Shown: one piece after another, positions 1-5,403 of the stretch
Position numbering within the stretch: position 1 is the first letter of the stretch
How the letters are laid out: each line of letters opens with the position of its first letter
DNA from: Actinomycetes bacterium
GTDB lineage: Bacteria > Actinomycetota > Aquicultoria > CAJVYJ01 > JAUVQD01
Length of the DNA stretch: 5,403 nt
Direction of reading: 5' to 3'
NCBI GenBank assembly: GCA_030605305.1
Contig: JAUWIO010000077.1
Coordinates: forward strand, 1-5,403
Notes under the pieces: model-generated
What the model saw: only the letters and a program-made list of their open reading frames with translations
Databases searched by the model: none
Told to the model about the DNA's origin: nothing
Position numbers and translations under genes: made by a program

Positions 1-528
1 GAGTAGCCCGTAACTTTCTTCGGCCGGGCCCAATACGACCGCTCCGGCCCCATCGCCGAATAGAATGCATGTCCCCCGGTCGGTCCAGTCAAGGAAACGG
101 GTCATCGCCTCGGTCCCGATAAACAAAATGCGACGGTAAAGACCGGACGCCACGAACGAATCGGCAACGGCCAGCCCGTAAACAAAACCGGCGCAAGCCG
201 CCTGAATATCGAAGGCGGGACACCCCTTGATGCCCAGCTTCTCCTGCACGAGGCAGGCGGTCGCCGGCCAGACCATCTCGGGACTGCCTGTGGCGACTAG
301 AACAAGGTCTAGCTCTTCCATGGACAGTCCGGCATCGGCCACCGCGGCCCTGGCGGCCCTGGCGGCCAGATCCGAGGCATTTTCGTCATCGTCGATGATC
401 CGCCGCTCGCGGATACCGGTCCGGGTCCTTATCCATTCGTCGTTCGTATCGATCATTTTTTCGAGGTCGAAGTTGGTCAATACCCGCTCCGGGACACTCG
501 TGCCGATACCCAGGATGTCACTCTTCAT
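1..528 (-). CDS. fabH: 3-oxoacyl-[acyl-carrier-protein] synthase III (KAS III), N-terminal 176 residues, cut by the window edge
   Basis: FabH condenses a short acyl-CoA, classically acetyl-CoA, with malonyl-ACP in the cytoplasm and so starts fatty-acid chains (family knowledge). The reading frame from the ATG at 528 is open to position 1. It shows the FabH signature DTNDEWIRTRTGIRERR at residues 27-43, the nucleophile region DIQAACAGF with cysteine at residue 112 (the same number as in E. coli FabH), and the FGDGAGAVVL segment near residue 157. The His and Asn of the catalytic triad lie beyond the window, so an intact active site cannot be confirmed. The ATG was chosen because it lines up with family N-termini and has GGGTGA 8 nt upstream. 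An in-frame GTG at 540 would overlap the plsX stop by 4 nt and add four residues; it is less likely. The gene follows plsX by 8 nt and is surely co-transcribed with it. Acyl-chain preference cannot be read from this part. Confidence 0.96.
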   Translation of the reverse strand, partial: MKSDILGIGTSVPERVLTNFDLEKMIDTNDEWIRTRTGIRERRIIDDDENASDLAARAARAAVADAGLSMEELDLVLVATGSPEMVWPATACLVQEKLGIKGCPAFDIQAACAGFVYGLAVADSFVASGLYRRILFIGTEAMTRFLDWTDRGTCILFGDGAGAVVLGPAEESYGLL

Positions 529-536
529 CAGCTGAG

Positions 537-542
537 TCACCC
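537..542 (-). promoter_or_regulatory. Ribosome binding site of fabH overlapping the plsX stop codon
   Basis: On the minus strand GGGTGA ends 8 nt before the fabH ATG and contains the TGA stop of plsX. This supports the ATG at 528 and suggests translational coupling: ribosomes finishing plsX sit on the fabH initiation site. The match to the Shine-Dalgarno consensus is moderate. Confidence 0.5.
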
Positions 543-1529
543 AGCCAGATCGGCTTCTATTTGCTCGACCAGGCCGCGCCTGACAGCATCGGCGGCACAA
601 CGTATACCGTTGGCGATGGCGATCGCGGACGCCCGGCCATGGGCGATCATGACGACTCCCTTGACCCCGAGCAGCGGAGAGCCACCATAGCTCTCAGGGT
701 TCAACTTCGCCTTCAATTCCTTGAACCGGGAAAACAGCAGCGCCGCCCCGACCTTGGCGGAGAGCGAGGAATCGACCATCTCCTTCATCTCTTCGAAGAT
801 CGAGTGCGCTATTCCTTCCATCAACTTCAAAGCGATGTTGCCGGTGAACCAATCACAGACGACGATATCGGTCCGTCCTTCCGGCAGATCCCGACCCTCG
901 ACATTGCCGGTGAAGCCATCTTCGGTCTGCTGCAAAAGATCGTGCGCCCGCTGTGACAAAAAGTTACCCTTACTGCTTTCTTCACCGATATTCAATAGCC
1001 CGATAGTCGGCTCCGGGATCTCGAGCATGCGCTGCATGTAGAGGCTGCCCATGCGGGCAAACTCCAGCAGATTCTCAGGCTTGCAATCGGCATTAGCGCC
1101 GGCGTCCAACAAAAGCGAGAAGCCCCGACGGGTCGGAAACAAAGTGCCGATGGCCGGCCGGCTCACCGCGCCCAGGCGGCCTACGACCAATAGCCCGGCG
1201 GCGGCGCAAGCACCGGTATTCCCTGCAGACAATAAGGCATCGGCTTGTCCGGACTTGACTAGATTGGCCCCGACTACAAGTGATGAATCGGTTTTTCTCT
1301 TGACGGCTTGGACCGGCGACTCATGCATGCCGACGACTTCCCCGGCCTGTTTGATGAGTATATTCTCAGGATGGGTCGCAAGTTTCGAGCGGATGATATC
1401 GGTGTCGCCGACGAGTACGATGCGCAGGGTTTGGTCCTCAGCGGCCAACAGGGCGCCGGCAATATTCTCGTCCGGAGCGTCATCTCCACCCATGGCGTCG
1501 ACCGCTACGGTGATGATCTTATCGGACAC
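537..1529 (-). CDS. plsX: Phosphate acyltransferase PlsX (acyl-ACP:phosphate acyltransferase)
   Basis: PlsX converts acyl-ACP and phosphate to acyl-phosphate, the acyl donor used by PlsY in the first step of phosphatidic acid synthesis; it is a peripheral membrane protein (family knowledge). The 330-residue product has normal family length. Visible family motifs are VDAMGGDDAP (10-19), SAGNTGA (101-107), LDAGANADCKPENL (141-154), NIGEESSKGN (180-189), GNVEGRDL (208-215), YGGSPLLGVKG (281-291) and AHGRAS (296-301). The start is GTG at 1529, chosen because MSDKIITVAVDAMGG matches family N-termini and AAGGA lies 9 nt upstream. One oddity is Trp at residue 227 in VCDWFTGN, where the family usually has Gly. 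It follows an 86-nt gap with a candidate promoter and precedes fabH by 8 nt, the common plsX-fabH order. Identification is secure. Confidence 0.97.
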   Translation of the reverse strand: MSDKIITVAVDAMGGDDAPDENIAGALLAAEDQTLRIVLVGDTDIIRSKLATHPENILIKQAGEVVGMHESPVQAVKRKTDSSLVVGANLVKSGQADALLSAGNTGACAAAGLLVVGRLGAVSRPAIGTLFPTRRGFSLLLDAGANADCKPENLLEFARMGSLYMQRMLEIPEPTIGLLNIGEESSKGNFLSQRAHDLLQQTEDGFTGNVEGRDLPEGRTDIVVCDWFTGNIALKLMEGIAHSIFEEMKEMVDSSLSAKVGAALLFSRFKELKAKLNPESYGGSPLLGVKGVVMIAHGRASAIAIANGIRCAADAVRRGLVEQIEADLAG

Positions 1530-1535
1530 GGCTAA

Positions 1536-1543
1536 CTTTCCTT
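1536..1543 (-). promoter_or_regulatory. Ribosome binding site of plsX
   Basis: On the minus strand AAGGAAAG lies just before the plsX start, with 9 nt between the AAGGA core and the GTG. This is the best Shine-Dalgarno match seen between genes in the window, and it fixes the GTG at 1529 as the start rather than the internal ATG of the DAMGG motif. Confidence 0.75.
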
Positions 1544-1561
1544 GTTCTCGAGGGGATGGCC

Positions 1562-1572
1562 TGACATTGTCA
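1562..1572. promoter_or_regulatory. Perfect 11-bp palindrome (TGACATTGTCA), candidate operator upstream of plsX
   Basis: Two 5-bp arms, TGACA and TGTCA, flank a single central base. The element begins 1 nt downstream of the candidate -10 box and covers the predicted transcription start of plsX, where a bound repressor would block initiation. It does not resemble the FapR operator that controls plsX/fabH in Bacillus (a TTAGTACC-type inverted repeat). Arms this short can arise by chance, so the regulatory role is inference from symmetry and position. Confidence 0.3.
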
Positions 1573-1573
1573 C

Positions 1574-1602
1574 ATCATAGTGTAAGTACAGGCGATGGGC
1601 AA
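1574..1602 (-). promoter_or_regulatory. Candidate sigma70-type promoter for plsX-fabH
   Basis: On the minus strand a -35-like TTGCCC (plus positions 1597-1602, 4 of 6 consensus bases) and a -10-like TATGAT (1574-1579, 5 of 6) are separated by exactly 17 nt. Initiation would fall near position 1567, giving a leader of about 38 nt before the GTG of plsX. The gap holding it is the longest between genes in the window. It would let plsX-fabH be transcribed independently of the ald and acsA side. The -35 also overlaps a short hairpin (1596-1611). Confidence 0.45.
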
Positions 1603-1615
1603 CAAAGCCCAGGGT

Positions 1616-2269
1616 CTAATAGAGACCGGCGCCGGTGATGACTAGCTTGGTGACAGCGCCGTCCTTAATGACGTTGGTGCCGCTGACGACATCGCTGGCC
1701 AACAGGACCTCAAGCCGGAAATCTGACCCGTCTGCAAGCACTTGGTAGACATACACGCCTGGGTCGGGAACAAACCCCAGAGACCGCGCCCCCAGCTCAT
1801 CGAGCGTATCAGGAAAGACCCCGTACTCGGCGAAGCGTTGCGCCAGGGCCGCGCGGGCCTTATTGGCGTTCGCTTTCTTGGCAGCATCCTTGGCGATGAC
1901 CTCCGGTCGCGCCTGCGGAGCGAGACCCAGTCCTGAATCGAAATCCGCGTTCTGGGCGGCGCCGGCGTTCGGATCGTATGGCGGTTTCGCTGCGTCCCGG
2001 GCGGCGTAGTCAGGCAATATGTCGGCAACCCGCATATTCATTGCTATCATCGACCCCAGCAATAAGGCCGTCCCCAGAAGAATCATGACCAGAAACCGAC
2101 CGGTCAGCCGCCCGCTCGGTCCGGCATGGGAGCCGGTGGTGGACCGGGACGCCAACGCTATGTCGACCTCACTTTTTTCGGTCGGCTTCGACCGGCCTAA
2201 CTCCCGCCCGCACTTCGTGCATTGTCGGGCGTCCTCCGGATTGACCGTACCGCAATCGCTACAATACAT
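1616..2269 (-). CDS. Zinc-ribbon, single-pass membrane protein with a possible pilin-like C-terminal domain; function unknown
   Basis: The 217-residue product has three visible parts. Residues 3-20 form a four-cysteine zinc ribbon, CxxC-(10)-CxxC (Cys 3, 6, 17, 20). A linker follows, then one hydrophobic helix at about 59-78. An Ala/Lys-rich stretch (about 125-145) leads into a tail with YGVFPDTLDELG (149-160) and YQVLADGSDFRLEVL (175-189). That pattern of helix, 'Y..FP.tLdeL', then a strand pair with 'DGsdFrL' recalls the globular part of type II pseudopilins, but this is pattern recognition only. No prepilin peptidase site is seen, and the helix is internal rather than at the N-terminus. 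The likely topology is ribbon inside, tail outside. The ATG at 2269 was chosen because the first zinc cysteine is residue 3; no clear Shine-Dalgarno is visible, only an A-rich leader. It lies between ald (46 nt) and plsX (86 nt) and is not the L32 zinc-ribbon protein often found upstream of plsX. Coding is likely; the role is not known. Confidence 0.8.
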   Translation of the reverse strand: MYCSDCGTVNPEDARQCTKCGRELGRSKPTEKSEVDIALASRSTTGSHAGPSGRLTGRFLVMILLGTALLLGSMIAMNMRVADILPDYAARDAAKPPYDPNAGAAQNADFDSGLGLAPQARPEVIAKDAAKKANANKARAALAQRFAEYGVFPDTLDELGARSLGFVPDPGVYVYQVLADGSDFRLEVLLASDVVSGTNVIKDGAVTKLVITGAGLY

Positions 2270-2315
2270 AGTTTTTTATTCGACCAAGGAGAGGCGGTCC
2301 TTTAGGTAATAATCC

Positions 2316-3395
2316 TCACCCGAAGGCCGCCTTGACCGCGGCGTGATGTATGTCCCCGTCGACGATATTGAGACCGCGACGCAGCTCGGGGTGGAGGCGG
2401 CAGGCTTCACGCCAGCCATGTTCGGCGATCTCCATGATCCACGGCAACGTACTATTGGTCAAAGCGTAAGTGGCCGTATTCGAGACCGCGCTGGGGATGT
2501 TTGTCACCCCATAATGGAGGACATCATGGACGATGCGCACTGGATCGCTGTGCGTAGTCGGCTCGATCGTCTCCACGCAACCGCCCTGATCGATAGCTAC
2601 ATCGACGATGACCGTACCGGGACGCATCTGTTTGACGACGTCCCTTGATATGAGCCTCGGGGCCTTCGCTCCCGGAGTGAGCACCGCCCCGATGACCAGA
2701 TCCGAATCGGCGGCGGCCTCCGAGATATTGAGCTTATTGCCCATGCGGGTATAGACTCGACCGACCAATATCTCTTCAAGATACCGCAGACGATCGACAT
2801 CGACATCGATGATGGTGACGCTCGCGCCCATTCCCAGAGCTATCAGCGCCGCATTGGCGCCGACGATCCCTCCTCCGACCACGGTGACCTTGCCGGGAGG
2901 AACACCGGCGACACCGCCGAGAAGGACGCCGCGACCGCCCTGAGGGGCCTCGAGAAACCTGGTGCCAGCCTGCGTCGCCATCCGGCCCGCTACCTCGCTC
3001 ATGGGGGCCAGGAGCGGCAAACGTCCCTCGTCCGTCTCGACCGTCTCATAGCCGATCGCCGCGACACCGGAGTCCGCCAATGCTCGGGTAAGCGGGCGGT
3101 TGGCTGCCAGATGAAGAAAACAAAAGAGTATCTGGCCCGACCGGACCAGTCCGTACTCGGAAGCTACCGGCTCCTTTACCTTGACGACCAATTCGGCCCC
3201 ATAGGCATCTTCCGCCTTAGGTACGATCTTGGCGCCGGCCTCGACAAAACGGGCGTCGTCGATACGAACGCCGGCGCCGGCGCCCGACTCGATGAGCACC
3301 TCGTGGCCGGATGCGACCAGCTCATTAACGCCCGCCGGCGTCAATGCCACCCGGCTCTCATCTTCCTTGATTTCCCTGGGAACGCCTATCCGCAT
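2316..3395 (-). CDS. ald: Alanine dehydrogenase (NAD-dependent)
   Basis: This enzyme interconverts L-alanine with pyruvate and ammonia using NAD(H) in the cytoplasm, allowing alanine catabolism or ammonia assimilation with NADH re-oxidation (family knowledge). Starting at the ATG at 3395 the product has 359 residues, close to family length. It keeps the N-terminal MRIGVPREIK...RVALTP block with Arg15, substrate Lys74 in VKVKEP, catalytic His95 in FLHLAA, Met132-Ser133, the nucleotide-binding GGGIVG (174-179) with Asp197 after the next strand, and catalytic Asp269 in VDVAIDQGG. A GTG at 3401 would add two residues; the ATG is preferred because family members begin near MRIGVP. No strong Shine-Dalgarno is seen for either start. 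The segment near 299-305 reads NIPSAVS, where many relatives have NMPGAVP; this is minor. It begins 15 nt after the preceding gene and is probably in the same transcript. The alternative, a lysine-pathway or transhydrogenase-alpha relative, is unlikely given the full motif set. Confidence 0.95.
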   Translation of the reverse strand: MRIGVPREIKEDESRVALTPAGVNELVASGHEVLIESGAGAGVRIDDARFVEAGAKIVPKAEDAYGAELVVKVKEPVASEYGLVRSGQILFCFLHLAANRPLTRALADSGVAAIGYETVETDEGRLPLLAPMSEVAGRMATQAGTRFLEAPQGGRGVLLGGVAGVPPGKVTVVGGGIVGANAALIALGMGASVTIIDVDVDRLRYLEEILVGRVYTRMGNKLNISEAAADSDLVIGAVLTPGAKAPRLISRDVVKQMRPGTVIVDVAIDQGGCVETIEPTTHSDPVRIVHDVLHYGVTNIPSAVSNTATYALTNSTLPWIMEIAEHGWREACRLHPELRRGLNIVDGDIHHAAVKAAFG

Positions 3396-3410
3396 AGCCA
3401 CAACACTTAA

Positions 3411-4013
3411 TTAATATAGACGAAAGGTAGCTAGGGCCTGGTCGATGTCGCTTTTTAATCGCCGATAGTCAGCCTCTTTTGCCCAAGCCGACACAAAGTA
3501 GATGCGTTCACCTTCGGGGACGATGAGCGTCTCCCCTCTGATGGCCTCGCCGCCCTTGAGCTCGGCGCTGTAATCGTATCTCAGTGCGGCTTCCCCGCTC
3601 CGTATCTTCACAGTATCCTCGCTGTGTTTACTGAAATCGGCAAAGTTTGGTGCGACTATCGTTTCGAACTTTGACCCAAGCTCTTCGAGCCCCGCGCCGG
3701 CGCCGGAAGAATGTTTCCCGACCATCACGCTGAGCATAGCCTCTAACTTCTCGTGGCGGGCGACAAAGGTGAAGCCGGCGAAGCGGTCCAATTCTTTCCC
3801 GGTCAGCTGATGCCAACCGTCCGGGTAGTCGAGGAGAAACCCGGTAGTAGGGCTGCGAAACTCATTGGTTCGATCAAGCGGATCGGGCGAGGACTGGACC
3901 GCCAGGATCAGCGCCACTGCGAGAATGACCACGGCGGTCACCACCCCGATCGCCACCCATTTCCACCACGGCGTCTTTAGGGCTTCGCCGGCGAACCCGG
4001 TCTCCTCCGTCAT
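3411..4013 (-). CDS. Membrane-anchored protein with a PsbP/Mog1-like extracytoplasmic domain; function unknown
   Basis: The 200-residue product has a short cytoplasmic N-terminus with WWKW (16-19), one transmembrane helix at about 19-40 (rich in Val, Ala, Ile and Leu), and an outer domain from about 50 to 200. The outer part begins FRSPTTGFLLDYPDGW (52-67) and ends with an amphipathic helix and ATFRLY. The 'tGF.l.YPdgW' opening, the middle strand ALRYDYSA (143-150), then IYFVSAWA (171-178) before a final helix resemble the PsbP/Mog1/DcrB-type fold (DUF1795-like proteins). This is fold-level recognition, so no enzymatic role is claimed. No lipobox is seen, so it is an anchored protein rather than a lipoprotein. 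The ATG at 4013 comes 3 nt after the acsA stop. The only purine-rich sequence nearby is GGGG abutting the ATG and GAGG 11 nt further up, so translation probably depends on ribosomes finishing acsA. Confidence 0.82.
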   Translation of the reverse strand: MTEETGFAGEALKTPWWKWVAIGVVTAVVILAVALILAVQSSPDPLDRTNEFRSPTTGFLLDYPDGWHQLTGKELDRFAGFTFVARHEKLEAMLSVMVGKHSSGAGAGLEELGSKFETIVAPNFADFSKHSEDTVKIRSGEAALRYDYSAELKGGEAIRGETLIVPEGERIYFVSAWAKEADYRRLKSDIDQALATFRLY

Positions 4014-4016
4014 CCC

Positions 4017-5403
4017 CTAAGTCGCCTCAAGGGTAGAGAGGTCGCCGACGGGCAGACCCAGCTCGCGGGCTTTCAATACCCGGCGCATGATCTTTCCGCT
4101 TTGTGTCTTGGGGAGTACGTCGACGAATTCGATCTCGCGCGGATAAGCATGCCCGGCGAGGCGCTTCTTTACGAAGACCCGGATCTCCTCCGAAAGCTCA
4201 GGCGAGGATTCTTGGTCTGTGGCGAGGACGACAAAGGCCTTGATGATCTCTCCGCGCATCATATCGGGCTTTCCGATCACCCCGGCTTCGGCGACAGCCG
4301 CGTGGTCGACCAGCGCACTCTCGACTTCGAACGGCCCGACCCGCTCGCCGGCGGTCTTGATGACATCGTCACCCCGGCCGATGAACCAGAAGTACCCTTC
4401 GCTGTCCATATAAGCCCGGTCCCCTGTGATATACCAACCGTTATTGAAGTACTCTTCGTACTTGGCTTCGTTGTGCCAGACTGTCCGGAACATCGCCGGC
4501 CAACCCGGCTTGATCGCCAGGTGCCCCGGTGTTCCGGGCGGCAACTCATTGCCGTCATCGTCGACGATCGAAGCCCTCACGCCCGGGAACGGGCGGCCCA
4601 TGGACCCCAGTTTCACCGGGATCGACGGATAGTTCGCGATCAGGATGCTGCCTGTCTCCGTCTGCCACCAGGTGTCATGAAAAGGCAGCCCAAAGACATC
4701 CAGACCCCAGCGGATCGCTTCCGGATTGAGCGGTTCACCAACGCTGGCGAGATGGCGCAGACAGGAAAGGTCGAAGTCGGCCGCGGCCTTGGGGCCGGCC
4801 TTCATTAACATGCGGATGGCGGTCGGGGCCGTATACCAGACGCTGACGTCATATTTTTCGACGATCCGATACCATTCCCGTGGATTGAAGCGACCTTCAT
4901 AGATGACCGAGGTGGCCCCGTTCGACCAAGTACCCAAGATCCCGTAGGCGATCCCTGTGACCCAGCCCGGGTCGGCCGTACACCAATAGATATCGTCGTC
5001 CTTTAAATCAAGTATCCACTTGGCGCTCAGATGTTCCTGGATTATCGCCTCATGAGCATGGACGACGCCCTTCGCTTTGCCGGTGGTCCCGGAAGTATAG
5101 AGCATGAATGCGTAGTCTTCGGCGGCCATCACCGCGGGGGTGAAATGGTGGTCCGCCTCGGCCATCATCTTCGAATAGAGATGCTCTCCGGCCTTTGGCC
5201 GAAAATCAGTCCCCCGCGTATCGACCAGGATGACATCTTTAAGCGCCGGCAGGTCGTCCCGGACGGACTCGATCCGCTCGTAATAGCCGGGGATCGTGAC
5301 CACGGCCGTGGCATCGCTATCTCCCAAGCGGTCTTTGAGCGCCTCCGGCCCGAAGGCGGCCAACAGCGTCCCGGCTACCGCACCGAGCTTGAGAATGGAC
5401 AAA
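4017..5403 (-). CDS. acsA: Acetyl-CoA synthetase, AMP-forming (acetate-CoA ligase), C-terminal part; N-terminus lies outside the window
   Basis: AcsA activates acetate with ATP to acetyl-AMP and then forms acetyl-CoA (family knowledge). The 461 visible residues match the short Bacillus-type AcsA (about 570 residues) to its C-terminus, so roughly the first 110 residues are missing. The frame is open to the window edge; the TTG at 5402 is an internal codon, not a start. Visible adenylation motifs, numbered from that TTG, are the phosphate-binding YTSGTTGKAKG (102-112), DTWWQTETG (243-251), YITGD (324-328), GRGDDVIKTAGERVGP (342-357) and the C-terminal PKTQSGKIMRR with catalytic Lys437. The WWQTETG tryptophan pair is what acetate-specific members carry, whereas longer-chain relatives usually differ, so acetate is the likely substrate. 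Lys437 is the residue acetylated in regulated family members; no acetyltransferase or deacetylase gene lies in the window. The stop is followed after 3 nt by the PsbP-like gene. Confidence 0.96.
   Translation of the reverse strand, partial: LSILKLGAVAGTLLAAFGPEALKDRLGDSDATAVVTIPGYYERIESVRDDLPALKDVILVDTRGTDFRPKAGEHLYSKMMAEADHHFTPAVMAAEDYAFMLYTSGTTGKAKGVVHAHEAIIQEHLSAKWILDLKDDDIYWCTADPGWVTGIAYGILGTWSNGATSVIYEGRFNPREWYRIVEKYDVSVWYTAPTAIRMLMKAGPKAAADFDLSCLRHLASVGEPLNPEAIRWGLDVFGLPFHDTWWQTETGSILIANYPSIPVKLGSMGRPFPGVRASIVDDDGNELPPGTPGHLAIKPGWPAMFRTVWHNEAKYEEYFNNGWYITGDRAYMDSEGYFWFIGRGDDVIKTAGERVGPFEVESALVDHAAVAEAGVIGKPDMMRGEIIKAFVVLATDQESSPELSEEIRVFVKKRLAGHAYPREIEFVDVLPKTQSGKIMRRVLKARELGLPVGDLSTLEAT

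Noticed and set aside
344..367. Tandem 9-bp repeat (GCGGCCCTG, about 2.7 copies) inside fabH
   Set aside because: It encodes the Ala/Arg-rich helix AARAARAA, and the segment has the normal FabH length, so it is codon repetition rather than an insertion or expansion.
1596..1611. Hairpin TGGGC-(6)-GCCCA as a terminator for the zinc-ribbon gene
   Set aside because: The stem is only 5 bp and is not followed by a T-run on either strand. It also overlaps the candidate -35 box.
1051..1638. Plus-strand open frame of 195 codons opposite plsX
   Set aside because: It is antisense to plsX, whose motifs are complete. The translation is low-complexity Ser/Ala/Pro-rich and shows no domain.
2286..2304. Inverted repeat AAGGA-(9)-TCCTT-like pairing between ald and the zinc-ribbon gene as a terminator
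   Set aside because: The stem is short with a long loop, and on the minus strand it is followed by an A-rich rather than a T-rich stretch.
3268..3292. GGCGCC/GCCGGC-rich repeat in ald, similar to a stretch near 3692-3704
   Set aside because: Both encode GAGAG-type peptides in coding sequence; the likeness follows from GC-rich Gly/Ala codons and not from a mobile repeat.
3407..3420. TTAATTAA palindrome and TATATT box between the PsbP-like gene and ald as a promoter or operator
   Set aside because: No acceptable -35 hexamer lies 16-18 nt upstream of TATATT, and the palindrome includes the stop codon and last bases of the upstream gene. An AT-rich gene junction is a sufficient explanation.
4101..4808. 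Long open frame (235 codons) on the plus strand opposite acsA
   Set aside because: It lies wholly antisense to a well-supported acsA, and its translation is Arg/Asp/Pro-rich with no recognisable domain. Long antisense frames are expected opposite GC-rich coding sequence.

Overview
This window looks like a piece of a GC-rich bacterial chromosome. All supported genes lie on the minus strand, so transcription runs from position 5403 towards 1. In that order they are: the C-terminal part of an AMP-forming acetyl-CoA synthetase (acsA, cut by the window edge), a membrane-anchored protein with a PsbP/Mog1-like outer domain, alanine dehydrogenase (ald), a zinc-ribbon protein with one membrane helix and a possible pilin-like tail, the phosphate acyltransferase PlsX, and the N-terminal half of 3-oxoacyl-ACP synthase III (fabH, cut by the other edge). 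The AcsA is the short form that resembles the Bacillus enzyme. Composition and gene content would fit a deep-branching Gram-positive lineage (actinobacterial or Firmicutes-like), but the sequence alone does not fix the taxon.

Layout: 5403-4017 acsA; 4013-3411 PsbP-like protein, starting 3 nt after the acsA stop; 3395-2316 ald; 2269-1616 zinc-ribbon protein; an 86-nt gap (1615-1530); 1529-537 plsX; 528-1 fabH. The gaps of 3, 15 and 46 nt among the first four genes suggest one transcript. The 86-nt gap before plsX is the largest. It holds a plausible sigma70-type promoter, and a perfect 11-bp palindrome lies on the predicted start of transcription. The plsX-fabH pair, with an 8-nt gap and a ribosome binding site overlapping the plsX stop, is the start of a conventional phospholipid/fatty-acid synthesis cluster that probably continues beyond position 1.

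Functionally, AcsA makes acetyl-CoA from acetate, FabH uses acetyl-CoA (or another short acyl-CoA) with malonyl-ACP to start fatty-acid chains, and PlsX moves finished acyl chains from ACP to phosphate for phospholipid synthesis. Ald interconverts alanine and pyruvate. That these genes form one carbon-to-lipid unit is inference from adjacency. The usual plsX upstream neighbours, the YceD-family (DUF177) gene and rpmF (ribosomal protein L32), are absent. No RNA gene, mobile element, CRISPR array, convincing terminator or plus-strand gene was found. The window is mostly ordinary core metabolism; the least described parts are the two anchored proteins and the pre-plsX control region.
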